From contig CABPYL010000004.1 in NCBI GenBank assembly GCA_902461565.1, positions 33,101 to 97,100 on the forward strand: DNA of 64,000 bases. Reading direction: 5' to 3'. Source of the stretch: an uncultured Porphyromonadaceae bacterium (GTDB lineage: Bacteria; Bacteroidota; Bacteroidia; Bacteroidales; Muribaculaceae). Of the stretch, positions 1 through 10,400 are shown in pieces. Made by a program: the position numbers and the translations under genes. The notes under the pieces are model-generated. The model was not told the DNA's origin, did not search any database, and saw nothing but the letters and a program-made list of their open reading frames with translations. Position 1 is the stretch's first letter, and every line of letters starts with the position of its first letter.

Positions 1-1362
1 GGTGTAGGGATATTGGCCGCGGGCGTTGGTAGTCCAACCGGTACGGCGTTCCGAACCGTCGCCGCCGTTCATTTCGCTGTCTTTGCCGGGGCAGTCGGAG
101 CCGTCTAGCATGTAGTAGGCGTCCACCATCTTCTGTGTGAGGCCGTGGCAGTTGAAGCCGAAGAGCGAGTTAGGCATCTGGTGCGATACAAAGGCGTCTA
201 TGCCGGTGTGGCGGCTTGTGCCCACGTTGTAGCCGCGGCTGAAGATAATTTCGGAGTTACCGAGGTCGGCCACACCGTTGAAGAAGTCGCGGTACGACAG
301 GTATGGGTCGATGTCGGCATAGCCTTCCGGCCAGTTTTTTTCGGAGAAATCGCCGTCCTTGTAAGGGGTGATGGTTACGGGGTAGCCGGTGGTACGGTTG
401 TCTACGCTGTTGATACCTACATGGAAAAGCTCGTAGTTGGAGGGGCATTCGATGACGTCGCGGCATGCTGCAGCGGCGCGTGCCCACTTGGATTCGTCAT
501 ATTCGAGACCCAGAAGAGGCTTGCCGTCGAAGTCAAGGAACGATTTTGCAAAACCGTCGCTCACGCCGGCTGGATGGTCGCCGTTGGCAAGCTGGCCGTT
601 AGCGAGCGGGCTGGCAGCATATATATATGCAAGGGCGCGGGTTGCGAGGGCGGCGCCGCGTGTGGGGCGTGCCAGGTTCTCGGAGCTGGTGTTGCCTGTG
701 AAACGGCTCCATGTCTGGAGTTCGTTGGCGGCCTGAACCATTTCTTCACCGATGAATTCGGCAACTTCCTCGTAAGTGCTGCGGGGAATCGAAAGTTCGC
801 TGTAGTCGAGGGTGTAGTCGGCACCTTCGTCGGGCATGATGGGTACGGGACCGTAGCGGCGCAGCAACAGCCAGTAATAGTATGCGCGCACGAATCGTGC
901 CTGGCCTTTCAGGTCCAGAACCTGTTCTTTTGTGAGGGCCGTGTTCAGGTCTACGTTATGGATGAAAACGGATGCCTGATATATGCCTCGGTAGGCGCTG
1001 GTCCAGAAGTTGGAACCGTAGTTTTCGTCGTAGCTGCCCTGTTTGAAGGCATTGTATGATTCCATTGTGTTCCATTTGTTGTCGTAGCGCACGTCGCGGT
1101 CGCCGAAGTAGTAGTCGTCCGAGAAGCAGTGCAGACCCACACCGCCGCTTTCTTTGGTGATTACATCGGCAAGGTCGGTACGCAGGTAGCCGTATGCCTG
1201 AGCAAGCCAGCCGTTTGTCTGGTTTATGTCGGAGAACACCGATTCGATGGTTCGGCGGTCGTCGAAGTACTTGTCCGAATCGAGAACGTCTTCGCATGCC
1301 GTGAGAGCGCCGCAGAGTGCCACGGCCATCACGCCGGCAGATTTGACTATATATTTTTTCAT
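1..1362 (-). CDS. SusD-type nutrient-binding outer-membrane lipoprotein (C-terminus beyond left edge)
   Basis: Read on the minus strand from ATG at 1362, the frame stays open for 454 codons to the left edge, so the C-terminus is missing. The N-terminus MKKYIVKSAGVMAVALCGAL is followed by the lipobox LTAC (Cys23), which fits a lipoprotein displayed at the cell surface. The SusD-type TPR signature RAYYYWLLLRRYGPVPIM is present near residue 155. SusD-like proteins cap the SusC pore and bind the target glycan (family knowledge). The gene starts 13 nt after the SusC stop, as in a normal SusC-SusD operon. Full-length SusD homologues are usually 500-650 residues, so about 100 or more residues are cut off. 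Confidence 0.93.
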   Translation of the reverse strand, partial: MKKYIVKSAGVMAVALCGALTACEDVLDSDKYFDDRRTIESVFSDINQTNGWLAQAYGYLRTDLADVITKESGGVGLHCFSDDYYFGDRDVRYDNKWNTMESYNAFKQGSYDENYGSNFWTSAYRGIYQASVFIHNVDLNTALTKEQVLDLKGQARFVRAYYYWLLLRRYGPVPIMPDEGADYTLDYSELSIPRSTYEEVAEFIGEEMVQAANELQTWSRFTGNTSSENLARPTRGAALATRALAYIYAASPLANGQLANGDHPAGVSDGFAKSFLDFDGKPLLGLEYDESKWARAAAACRDVIECPSNYELFHVGINSVDNRTTGYPVTITPYKDGDFSEKNWPEGYADIDPYLSYRDFFNGVADLGNSEIIFSRGYNVGTSRHTGIDAFVSHQMPNSLFGFNCHGLTQKMVDAYYMLDGSDCPGKDSEMNGGDGSERRTGWTTNARGQYPYT

Positions 1363-1375
1363 GATTGGCAATTGA

Positions 1376-4300
1376 TTAGAGATTGATTTGAATACCTGCG
1401 GTGAAGGAGCGGGTGATAGGATATGCTTCGCCGTCGCTGCTGCCCATTTCGGGATCCCACAGCTTGAAGCTGCTCCATGTCAGCACATTCGTGCCCTGGA
1501 GATATACGCGGAAGTTTTCGAGGTGGAGTGTGTTGAGCACGCCCTGGGGCAACGAATAACCGATCTCGAGGTTTTTAAGGCGGAGATAGCTTACATCGCG
1601 CATCCAGTACGACGAGGCGCGGTAATTGTTATGTCCGGCGTTATTCTCGCACAGCACCATGCGGGGGTAGCTTGCGTTGGGGTTTTCGTTGGCGGGGATA
1701 CCGAGAGTGGCGGCTGTCTCTTTGTCCACCCAGCGGTCCTCTACGAGGTCGCTGAGAATCTGACCGTAGCGGTCCTGGCTGAAAGCCCATACGGTTTTTC
1801 CGTTCATGAGCATACTGGATTTACCGGTTCCCTGGAAGTGTACGTTGAAGTCGAAGCCTTTCCAGTTGAGCGATGCGCCGAGGCCGTATACAAGATTGGG
1901 AGTGGTTGTGGCGCCGATAGCTACTTCGTCGTTGCCGTCGACAATACCGTCGCCGTTAACGTCGCGGTACTTGATATCGCCGGGCTGCACATCACCGAAC
2001 ATCTGTTTGGGCGAGTTGCGGATGTCGTCATAGTCGGCGAAGAGACCTTCGGCAACGAGGCCGCGCAGCTGGTTCACGCGATAGCCGGTCTGGTACTGGT
2101 AGGGATATACGTTGTTCTCCACGTCGTAGTTGAGAATGGTGTTCTTGCTGTAGGTAAGGTTACCGCGAACTGTAAGGTTTGTCTCGCCGAAGCGGTTTTC
2201 GAAGCGGAAGTTACCGTCGACACCTTCTTGCTTGACAGCGCCCACGTTGGCCGAGGGAGCCTGCTCCAGACCGAGGTATCCGGGAAGGAAGTTTCGCTGC
2301 ATATAGATGCCTGTACGTTTTTCGTGGAAGTAGTCGGCGGTGAGGGAGAAGCGGTTGTTGAAAAGCGAGATATCGATACCGACGTCCTGCTTGGTGGCAA
2401 CTTCCCAGGTTACGTTTCTGGACGCGAGAGAGGCGTAGTGTACACCGTGCATGTATTCGGGACGAGTGGGCGAGCCCACTGTACCGAAGTTGTAGATATT
2501 GTCGCCGGAGTAGTCGATAGTGTACAGGTAGGGGAAGCGGTCGTTCATTCGGTCGTTACCTACACGGCCCCAGGAGTAGCGGATCTTGAGCATGTTGAGC
2601 CAGCGCACCGGCTCCATGAATTTCTCGCCTGTGATGTTCCATGCGCCCGAAACGGCGGGGAAGAAGCCGAAGCGGTGTCCGTCGGCAAAGTTTTCGGAGC
2701 CGTTGTAGCCGAAGTTGAAATCGACGAAGTATCTGGAATCCCAGTTATAGTAGACCTGTCCTGCGAGTGCCATGTTCTTGCGGGCCACGCCGTTTTTGAT
2801 GTCTTCGCCGATGTTCTGGGTAGCAATACTGTTGTCGTAGGTATACTTCAGGTTGGCACCTGTGTTGTTCTTGCCGAAGGAGCGGTTATAGCTCAGCAGA
2901 AGGTCGAGGAAGATACGGCGCGAGCCGTCGTTGCCTGAGCTCTGGTGCATGTCCACCTTATCTTTGATTTTGTCGAAGATGATTTCGCCGGTATCTTTGT
3001 CGCGGCCGTTGGCATACCAGCGCTCGGGCTGCTGCGAGTGGTTGATGTAGTTGTAGTTGTAAGTATCGTAGCCGAAGCGGCCGATGAATTTAAGGCCCTG
3101 GGTGATGAATTTTAGGTCCTGTTCAAGCGATACGTTGTTCTGCAGGTTGTTGTTCCATTCCTGGTTATAGCCCGTCTGGGTTGTCATTACCCAGGGATTG
3201 GTGCGGAGGTCATCTCGGCCCATATTAATCATGGGCACGTAGCCGTTGGAGTACATGATAGGCGTCAGGATTGCGTTGTAGCCGAAAAGCGAGTTCCATG
3301 TGTCGTTGTCGCCCATACCCGGCGAATTACGCAGCGAGAGGTCGCCCGATGTGCCCAGACGCAGAAGGGTGGTGGACGTGAGGTCGATGTCGACGTTCAG
3401 TCGGTAGTTCCAGCGGTTGTAGTTGGCGTTGGTGTTGTACTTGTCGCGCAGAGTGGCGTCGGTTTTGTACATACCCTCGTCGTTTACGTAGGAGATAGAG
3501 GCGTAGTAGCGCACCGTGTTGCCGCCGCCGCTCAGGTTGACGTTGGCGCGGTAGCTCATGGCGCCGTCTTTGAGGATAAGGTCTTTCCAGTCTACGTTGG
3601 GATACAGATCGGGGTCCAGACCGGTACGGAACAGCTCGAGTTCGGCCGGAGAGTAATACTGGCCGCGGCTGCGGGTGATATAGGCCTCGTTGAGCAGGTT
3701 GGCATATGTGATACCGTCTACAAACTCGGGCGTTTTGGTACGCGTGTTGTAGGAACTTTCGAATTTGGCGTTCACTTTCACCTTGCCGGCTTTACCGTGC
3801 TTGGTTGTGATAAGAACCACGCCGTTTGCACCCTTGGAACCGTAGATAGCCGTTGCCGACGCGTCCTTCAGCACCGTGAATGTTTCGATATCCTCGATGT
3901 TGAGGTCATCAATGCTCTCGCGCTCGAAACCGTCGACAAGAATATACGCGCTTGCTCCGGCGCCGAAGGTGGAGATACCGCGGATCCAGAATTCGGAACG
4001 GTTCTTACCGGGCTGTCCGGAAGTCTGCATTGCAATCACGCCGGGAACGTTACCGGCAAGGGCATTGGACAGGTTGGAGGAATTGTAGTGTTTCATGTCC
4101 ACAACATCCACATTGGTAACGGCACCGGTAAGTGTTATTTTTTTACGGCTGCCCATACCTGTAACGACCACTTCGTTGAGAGCGTTGGGTACTTCCTCGA
4201 GTTTGATTTCATTGTTGTTTCGTGCGAGGCCGCGCACGGGCAGCTCCGCATTCTGCATACCCACGTAGGATACTACGAGGAATTTGCAGTTGTCCGGTAT

Positions 4301-4486
4301 GTCGATGGAGAAATTGCCGTCGATGTCGGTTACCACGCCCACCTTGGCGTCCTTTGCAATGACCGAAGCGCCGATAAGCGGTTCTCCGTCGGCTGCGCTG
4401 ATAACGGTACCGGTATATACTTTGGCTGTCGCCGAGGCTGCGGTAAGCGCTGCTGCGGCTAAAAGCACTGATATTCGCTGTTTCAT
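1376..4486 (-). CDS. SusC-type TonB-dependent outer-membrane glycan transporter
   Basis: The protein has 1036 residues, normal for the family. A signal peptide (about residues 1-22) is followed by a carboxypeptidase-D regulatory-like domain (about 23-100, TGTVISAADGEPLIGASV...). Then comes the plug domain with the SusC signature ALNEVVVTGMG and ILVDGFERESIDDLNIEDIE, and a C-terminal beta-barrel ending in a typical hydrophobic strand (ITRSFTAGIQINL). Family role: TonB-powered import of oligosaccharides through the outer membrane with the adjacent SusD lid. It lies 22 nt downstream of the IPT/TIG lipoprotein gene and 13 nt upstream of susD, so the three are co-transcribed. No STN domain is seen, so anti-sigma signalling is unlikely; control is more likely by the nearby HTCS. 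Confidence 0.97.
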   Translation of the reverse strand: MKQRISVLLAAAALTAASATAKVYTGTVISAADGEPLIGASVIAKDAKVGVVTDIDGNFSIDIPDNCKFLVVSYVGMQNAELPVRGLARNNNEIKLEEVPNALNEVVVTGMGSRKKITLTGAVTNVDVVDMKHYNSSNLSNALAGNVPGVIAMQTSGQPGKNRSEFWIRGISTFGAGASAYILVDGFERESIDDLNIEDIETFTVLKDASATAIYGSKGANGVVLITTKHGKAGKVKVNAKFESSYNTRTKTPEFVDGITYANLLNEAYITRSRGQYYSPAELELFRTGLDPDLYPNVDWKDLILKDGAMSYRANVNLSGGGNTVRYYASISYVNDEGMYKTDATLRDKYNTNANYNRWNYRLNVDIDLTSTTLLRLGTSGDLSLRNSPGMGDNDTWNSLFGYNAILTPIMYSNGYVPMINMGRDDLRTNPWVMTTQTGYNQEWNNNLQNNVSLEQDLKFITQGLKFIGRFGYDTYNYNYINHSQQPERWYANGRDKDTGEIIFDKIKDKVDMHQSSGNDGSRRIFLDLLLSYNRSFGKNNTGANLKYTYDNSIATQNIGEDIKNGVARKNMALAGQVYYNWDSRYFVDFNFGYNGSENFADGHRFGFFPAVSGAWNITGEKFMEPVRWLNMLKIRYSWGRVGNDRMNDRFPYLYTIDYSGDNIYNFGTVGSPTRPEYMHGVHYASLASRNVTWEVATKQDVGIDISLFNNRFSLTADYFHEKRTGIYMQRNFLPGYLGLEQAPSANVGAVKQEGVDGNFRFENRFGETNLTVRGNLTYSKNTILNYDVENNVYPYQYQTGYRVNQLRGLVAEGLFADYDDIRNSPKQMFGDVQPGDIKYRDVNGDGIVDGNDEVAIGATTTPNLVYGLGASLNWKGFDFNVHFQGTGKSSMLMNGKTVWAFSQDRYGQILSDLVEDRWVDKETAATLGIPANENPNASYPRMVLCENNAGHNNYRASSYWMRDVSYLRLKNLEIGYSLPQGVLNTLHLENFRVYLQGTNVLTWSSFKLWDPEMGSSDGEAYPITRSFTAGIQINL

Positions 4487-4508
4487 TTGCTGAATGTTTT
4501 TTTGTTAG

Positions 4509-6050
4509 TTACTCCTCGTTAGTTTCCATACCTATTATGCGCACGCTGCGGTTGTTGTGGTCCAGCACATAGAAGCGGTCGCGCTGCGCGTCGTAGGTAA
4601 GGCCGGTTACGTCGCGGAAACGTGCCTGCTGGCGCAGGTCGCCGTTTTCGGTACCCCAGATATTGCCGTTTGTAGATGGCGCGCGTCCGGCAAAGGTGCG
4701 CACAAGACCGTCGGGAGTGATATAGCGGACACAGAAGTTGAGACAGTCGGAAAAGTAATAGTCGTATACATCGGAGCGTCCTTCGGCCTCATATTCGGGA
4801 TTCTTTACGAAAGCGCCCTGATAGGGACGATGCAGACGGGCGTTGCTGCCTACGGCGTCGGTCCAGTCAGGCATACCGTTTGCGCCGGCGATGATATATG
4901 GTGTGGTGAATTCTTTCTTGCTCCAGTCGTAGTCGGTACGCAGGATATAGTCGCGGTTTATAACCGTCAGGTAGGCATAATCGCCGGAGGGGTGGATTGT
5001 GATCTGGAACTCGTAGCTGGGGTCCATAATCTTGAACAGTTCCTTGAAAGCGCCGTCCTCGAGGTATCCTGTCCACTTCAGCGGTTCGCCGCTCGCGTCG
5101 GTGCCACCGTTGATTACTTTAAGGTAGTCGTTGAAGTCGAGGCGGAACAGCTGGCCGTTTTCATAGCTGTTGAAATAAATCTCGCCGTTTACGGGATGTA
5201 CGGCAACGCCGTTGCACTGCTTGTAGGAAACGAGGGGCTGGCACGACGAACGGTCGCTGAACGTTCCGTCGGCATTGCGGGTTACAAGCCATACGCTTGT
5301 GGAGTGGAGGGCATTATCGTCGCGGTCCGTGGAAACGAGCATATACTTGCCGTCGTTGGTAAAGGCGATGTTACGCAGGCGCTTGGTCTGGAACTTGGTG
5401 GCCGACATCATGCGTTCGGCTACACGGTTCTTAAGATCAAGACGGGCAATTATACCTTCCGAGCGGTCGTAAGCGATATAAAGCAGATCGGGGTAGAGCG
5501 GGTCGATGGCCATACAGCCCTCGGCGTTGAAACCGCATACTTCGTCGAACGAGCCCCATATCTCCCCCTGGTCGTCGTTCTCGTTGCGGTAGCCGCAAAG
5601 TGTGCTCACGACCTTTTTGGGAGTATACTGGAACGGCCGGGCGGATACGCCGCGGACTTCGGTGCCATTCTCGGGAGCAACAACTACTTCTACTTCGCCT
5701 GTATAGGTATCGTTATCGGAGTAGGCGCCGGCGGGAATGAACGCAAACAGTTTGTCGGACATCACATTTACAATTACAGCCTTTTTGCCTCCGATATATA
5801 CCGAGACAATGTTTTTGTCGTTGCCGAAATTGCTGCCGTTAATGATAATCTCTTCCTGCGAGCCGCCTCTTTCGGGGGTGAAGCCCGTTACCGTTACCGG
5901 CAGAGCAGGATTGAAAGGTTCCGACGATTTGATTTTTGAATCGTCGTCGCATGATACCATCATTCCGGCAAGCAGTATAAGGCATGCCCCGAAGAGAATC
6001 TCCGGAAACCGGAAAAGCGATGATTTCACTTTGTCTGATTTAACTTTCAT
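4509..6050 (-). CDS. IPT/TIG and NHL-type beta-propeller surface lipoprotein
   Basis: The protein has 513 residues. The lipobox MVSC (Cys34) follows a hydrophobic segment and is trailed by acidic residues (DDDSK), as in surface-exposed Bacteroidales lipoproteins. Residues about 50-140 form an IPT/TIG immunoglobulin-like domain (PVTVTGFTPERGGSQEEIII). Residues about 150-513 contain NHL-like propeller repeats (for example AIDPLYPDLLYIAYD, GVAVHPVNGEIYFN, GLTYDAQRDRFYVLDHNNRSVR). No catalytic residues are recognised. As first gene of the susC operon it probably helps bind or present glycan at the surface, the role of SusE/SusF or SGBP proteins elsewhere. That role is inferred from position. The order lipoprotein-SusC-SusD is less usual than SusC-SusD-SGBP. 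Confidence 0.88.
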   Translation of the reverse strand: MKVKSDKVKSSLFRFPEILFGACLILLAGMMVSCDDDSKIKSSEPFNPALPVTVTGFTPERGGSQEEIIINGSNFGNDKNIVSVYIGGKKAVIVNVMSDKLFAFIPAGAYSDNDTYTGEVEVVVAPENGTEVRGVSARPFQYTPKKVVSTLCGYRNENDDQGEIWGSFDEVCGFNAEGCMAIDPLYPDLLYIAYDRSEGIIARLDLKNRVAERMMSATKFQTKRLRNIAFTNDGKYMLVSTDRDDNALHSTSVWLVTRNADGTFSDRSSCQPLVSYKQCNGVAVHPVNGEIYFNSYENGQLFRLDFNDYLKVINGGTDASGEPLKWTGYLEDGAFKELFKIMDPSYEFQITIHPSGDYAYLTVINRDYILRTDYDWSKKEFTTPYIIAGANGMPDWTDAVGSNARLHRPYQGAFVKNPEYEAEGRSDVYDYYFSDCLNFCVRYITPDGLVRTFAGRAPSTNGNIWGTENGDLRQQARFRDVTGLTYDAQRDRFYVLDHNNRSVRIIGMETNEE

Positions 6051-6188
6051 GGTGTGTATAACAATTGGTTTAATTTACTTAACTATGCAATCCCTCAACA
6101 ATCTCTCCTACCGGTAGAAGCCGTACCTGTGGCGGCCCATACTTATTATTACCTTTATACCATTGGTGAAAACCACTTTTCTCGGGTG

Positions 6189-6255
6189 CAAAATAACCTA
6201 AAAATAGTGGCGAAATCCAAAAAATACCGTTCATATATTCTGAATTTCTGTTCAA
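6189..6255 (-). promoter_or_regulatory. susC operon promoter with paired upstream half-sites
   Basis: Read leftwards: TTGAAC at 6255-6250, 15 nt, ATGAAC at 6234-6229, 32 nt, then TTATTTTG at 6196-6189. The last matches the Bacteroides -7 consensus TAnnTTTG at 7 of 8 positions. No -33 TTTG is evident at the right distance, which fits an activator-dependent promoter. The same geometry recurs at four other PUL promoters. A further similar hexamer (TTTAAC) lies at 6275-6270. Confidence 0.6.
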
Positions 6256-6375
6256 AGACAGCTACAAATGTTAAAATCGACTGTTTTTGCACATACAGTT
6301 CAACACTGACCGGAAAATACAAAAAATATATTCTCATTCAGATGATGGAATGGGGTGTATGTCAATTTTTTGTGC

Positions 6376-6383
6376 TAACTTTG
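6376..6383 (+). promoter_or_regulatory. putative -7 element of the GH43-like gene
   Basis: TAACTTTG matches TAnnTTTG exactly and lies 34 nt before the ATG at 6418. The positions 32-33 nt upstream carry no TTGAAC-like half-site, unlike the other PUL promoters, so this gene may be controlled differently. Confidence 0.5.
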
Positions 6384-6417
6384 TATCCGTTATATTTTAA
6401 AGAGAGATTCAGATACC

Positions 6418-7464
6418 ATGAACGATATACACGGACGTTTCCGTTCTTTTATATTTCTTCTACCACTGTTTCTGACACTGGTCTTTACCCTTATTTCTTG
6501 CGGAGACAGTAAACCCGATGGTCGAGAGACAGCCGTTATCGACAACGTGGGATATCCGAGCGCCATATATCATGACGGCATGTATTATCTCACTGTGCAG
6601 AACGACAGCAGCGACGTTATCACCCTCTTTGCATCCCCTAAGCTGGCCGACATAGGCAAGGGACAGAAAAAAGTGATTCTCGACGGCCGCACGAGTAAGG
6701 TGCGTACATTTTACTCGCCGGACATAAACTTTTTTGATGGCAAATGGTACATATATTTTGAAGGCGACGACGGTTACAGCACCGATAACCATCAGATATT
6801 TGTTCTGGAAAATGCCTCGGAGAATCCTCTTGAAGGCGAATGGACGCTCCACGGACCGGTTATTACAAACAGCGAATGGAACTTCTCCATCCACCCCAGT
6901 ACTTTCACGTGTGGAGGCAGGCTGTACATGCTGTGGTCCGGTTGGCAGAAACGCCGCGTAGAAAGTGAGACGCAGTGCATTTTCATTGCCGAGATGGAGA
7001 ACCCATATACCCTTAAATCGGAACGTGTCATGCTGTCGTTGCCGGAGTATGAATGGGAACGGCAGTGGATTAACTCGGATGGCATGCGTTCGGCATATCC
7101 TATTTTCGTGAACGAGAATCCGCAGGGTGTTCTTTCGCCCGACGGCCGCAATGTGATAATATTTTACTCCGCCAGCGGAATATGGACGGAGTTTACGTCG
7201 CTCGGCATGTTGTACGCGCCGGCGACTGCCAATCTTTTAGATCCACGCTCGTGGACAAAACTGCCTGAACCACAGTTTACTCCCGCTCCCGAGACGCCCG
7301 ACAAACGGTCGTCCAACGTGTCGGTGGTCAACAATCAGGACGAAGGCAAAAGCTATTTTGTATATGAAACCCGTATCCGCGACAACGGCAGTTTCAGGCG
7401 CGGCCTGAATATCGCGGAGTTGCAGTGGGACGACAATAGCATGCCCGTTTTAGGCCATCCCTGA
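6418..7464 (+). CDS. GH43-like five-bladed propeller lipoprotein, probably catalytically dead
   Basis: The protein has 348 residues with lipobox LISC (Cys28). The body follows a GH43 propeller throughout: GYPSAIYHDGMYYLT (45-59), YSPDINFFDGKWYIYFEG (99-116), FSIHPSTF (156-163), a WSGW turn, the segment around 220-230, and LLDPRSWTK. By hand comparison with active GH43 proteins of this type, the catalytic base Asp of the ADP motif is Tyr46, the pKa-tuning Asp is His159, the general-acid Glu of NEG is about Ser225, and the GPGH histidine is absent. It is therefore predicted to bind rather than cleave sugar. The gene is divergent from the susC operon and its 3' end overlaps the HTCS gene by 15 bp. 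That GH43 fold is fairly secure; loss of activity is inferred. Confidence 0.82.
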   Translation: MNDIHGRFRSFIFLLPLFLTLVFTLISCGDSKPDGRETAVIDNVGYPSAIYHDGMYYLTVQNDSSDVITLFASPKLADIGKGQKKVILDGRTSKVRTFYSPDINFFDGKWYIYFEGDDGYSTDNHQIFVLENASENPLEGEWTLHGPVITNSEWNFSIHPSTFTCGGRLYMLWSGWQKRRVESETQCIFIAEMENPYTLKSERVMLSLPEYEWERQWINSDGMRSAYPIFVNENPQGVLSPDGRNVIIFYSASGIWTEFTSLGMLYAPATANLLDPRSWTKLPEPQFTPAPETPDKRSSNVSVVNNQDEGKSYFVYETRIRDNGSFRRGLNIAELQWDDNSMPVLGHP

Positions 7465-10400
7465 ACCTTTCTGGTGTGCGGTGGCGTACTCCTTGGGATT
7501 TTGTCCGTATTTGGCTTTGAAGCATTTCGAAAAGTAGGACGATGATGTGAAACCAGACATCAGCGCGACTTCTGTTATTCGCGCGCCTTCCAGCAGCAGT
7601 CGTGCGGCGTGCTCCAGGCGGAAATTCTTCAGATAATCCACAGGAGTCATGCCCGTTATGGCTTTCAGTTTACGGTAGAAGCTGGAACGGCTCATGTTCA
7701 TCCGTTCAGCCATAGTGTCTATGGAAAATTCCTCGTCGCTGATGTTTTCGGCTATGTTAGTGTTGAGTGTGTTGAGGAATTCGGTATCCATGCGGTTGAT
7801 ATACGGTTCGGTTGCTATTATCTCCTGTTGCGGCTGCTCGGACATGAGGCGTCTGTAGAACAGCGCACGGGCTTTCAGCATGTTCACGATCTGCAGCTTA
7901 AGCTGCTTGATTGTGAATGGTTTTTCCACGTATACGTCTACGCCGGCTTCCATGCCCTCTTCCTTGGCTTCGCGGTCCGTTTTTGCGGTGAGCATAATAA
8001 AGGGGATGTGTGAGAATCGGATATCGTTTTTCAGACGCTGGCACAGACGCGCGCCGCTCATGCCAGGCATCATGAAATCGCTGATTATAAAGTCTATGTC
8101 GCTGGTACCGTTGAGTATTGCAAGCGCATCATCGCCGGACGGTGCTGTTATTACGGTGTAGTTCTGCGATAGAGCTTCGGATACTGTCGCAAGAAGTTCT
8201 GCGTTGTCGTCGACAAGCAGAACAGTGATATCGCGGCGCTCGTTGGCCGTTGCATCGTCGCTGTCGCCTATGATTTCGGGCTTGCGGCTTTGCTGTACAG
8301 CTGTGGCAAGCGCGGTATTCAGCGTTATTGTGAATGTGGCACCTCCGGTAGCATTGTTGTCCACAGTGATGCTGCCGTGATGGGCGTTGGCTATAAGTTT
8401 GGCGTATGCCAGGCCGAGACCCGTTCCGAGGGTGGCGGCGACATCATCACCACTCATCTGATAGTAGGTGTCGAATATTCGTTCGCGTTCCTCCTTGGGC
8501 ACACCGGTACCGTCGTCGGATACTTTTATCGCAAATTCGCCGTCGGCCGGGGTGCAAAGTTCCAGGGTTACTTTCGTGCGCGAATACTTCATTGCGTTGC
8601 TTACGATGTTCATTATCACTCGGTCTATTTTGTCGATATCCACGTCGGCAAGAATCTCTACCGGCGGCATAATCAGCTCGAAGGTCTTTCCGGCGGTAGT
8701 CATCGGGTGCTCGAAACGCTCGGCTATGTCGGATATCAGCTTGTTTATGTCGGTGCGCGTGCGCTTGAGCTGAACTTCGGAGCCTGATTGTGCCTTGCGG
8801 AAGTCCAGCAGCTGGTTTACAATCCCCAGAAGGTAATTTACATTCCGGCGCATTGATTTGATGTGTTTCTTGTTGTCCTCGATTTTGTTTTTGCCGTTTC
8901 GTGCGTTCTCGGCCATTTGTTCGAGTGGCAGGCTTATAAGTGTTAGCGGCGTGCGGATTTCGTGGACAAGATTGACGAAGAACTGCATCTTGGCTTCGAA
9001 GGTCTCACGTTCCTTCTGCATGCGCATGTCGTTGATACGCTTGTGGTAGTGCATGCGCACGCGGTGGCGTATGAATATCCAGAGGGCCCAGCCGAGTGCT
9101 ATGGTCAGCACAATGTAGATTATATATGCGTATAGTGTTCTGTACCAGGGTGGTGAAACGGTGATTGTGAGTGTAGTGGCGGTATCGTCAGGTTCAGTTT
9201 CTGATAGAATATGCAGTGTGTATGTGCCAGGCTGCAGATTGGTGTAGGTTACATTCGGTTCCGATATTATATTCCATTCTTTGTCGTAGCCGTCGAGGCG
9301 GTAGCGTAAACGCACAGGTGGCATATCGGCAGAATGTGATGTGGAGAAGAATAGGGTGAAGGTATTGTCGCGGTACGGAATCGTGAGGCTGCTGCGATTG
9401 CACAGCGCGCCTTCCAGACCGAGACGACGGCGTTCCTCGATATCGTTATTGGTGTACGGGAAACGTATGGACTGGATATAGGTACGCACTTTTGTCTCCG
9501 GCGATTTCATTTCGCGAGGATTGAAGATCCGCAGCCCTTTTTCATCGCCATAAACGATACGTCCGTCGCTGAGGATACCGGATATGTCTGTCATTGTCAG
9601 AATATTGGTATACGTATTCGCTTTGTATACAAAAAATTCCGTGCGTTTGTCGGACGCAATCGCTGCCAAGGCCCCGGAGGCATCGCCGAGCCACAGGCGA
9701 CCGTCGCGGTCGCGCTCCATAAAGGTGAGAGGATAATCGTTAGGTACTCCGAAACTGTAAGGAATAAAGTCGCCTGCCGATTCGTCGAAAATGTATATTC
9801 TGTTGTCGTTCGCGGCGGCAAGAAGTTCGCCGGTATTGTCGCAACGCAGGATGGCGACCGATTTGCCATTCAGATTGTCGCTGAAAAGACGTTCCACATT
9901 GGTTTTGTCCTTTCCGCGGGTAAAGATGGAGCCGTCTGCCATCATGAACCATCTTCTGCCGTGCCTGTCCTCGGCAATCGTAAGCGGCTGTTTGTGGCTG
10001 TCGATTTCACGAATGGTACCGAAATTGTCCTCAACATCGTTGTAGCGGCACAGGCCCCAGTTGGTAAGCACGAACAATTCTCCGTCGCCTGCCACAAAAA
10101 TCTTGTGTACAGCGTTGCTCATAAGGGAATTAGGGGTTCTTGCATTGTAAACGTAGTGCCATGTATGGTGCGTATCAAGCGAGTGCCGGAAAACGCCGCG
10201 AGATTCAGTACCGATCCATAGCATGTCGTTGCGGATGGCTATGGACGTTATCCTGTTGCCTTCAGCTCCCGGAATATCCATAGCTATGGGTGTGAGCGAA
10301 GGAAGGTCGAAATACGCCACGCCTTTGCGCGATCCCACCCATACGCGGTTTCCGTCGTCGGACACGCAGATGGCTGTGGCTGCCTCCGGAGAATCGTCTG

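Larger units (their letters stand above)
6051..6417. other. divergent intergenic control region between the susC operon and the GH43-like gene
   Basis: This 367-nt AT-rich stretch has no gene. It holds the leftward promoter of the susC operon (-7 element at 6189-6196), a run of GTTCAA-like hexamers at 6229, 6250, 6270 and 6298, and a rightward -7-like TAACTTTG at 6376-6383 serving the GH43-like gene. A 13-nt word at 6267-6279 recurs upstream of the HTCS gene at 11480-11492. The susC transcript would carry an untranslated leader of about 130 nt. Confidence 0.7.

Noticed and set aside
1388..2938. Long plus-strand open frame of 516 codons
   Set aside because: It lies wholly antisense to susC, in a frame kept open by GC-rich codon use; the translation has no recognisable domain or signal.
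4557..5939. Plus-strand open frame of 460 codons
   Set aside because: It is antisense to the IPT/TIG lipoprotein gene, with low-complexity Val/Ala/Gly-rich translation and no family match.
6317..6383. Half-site pair for the GH43-like gene promoter
   Set aside because: At the fixed distances from TAACTTTG the sequence does not resemble TTGAAC, so this gene was left out of the shared set.
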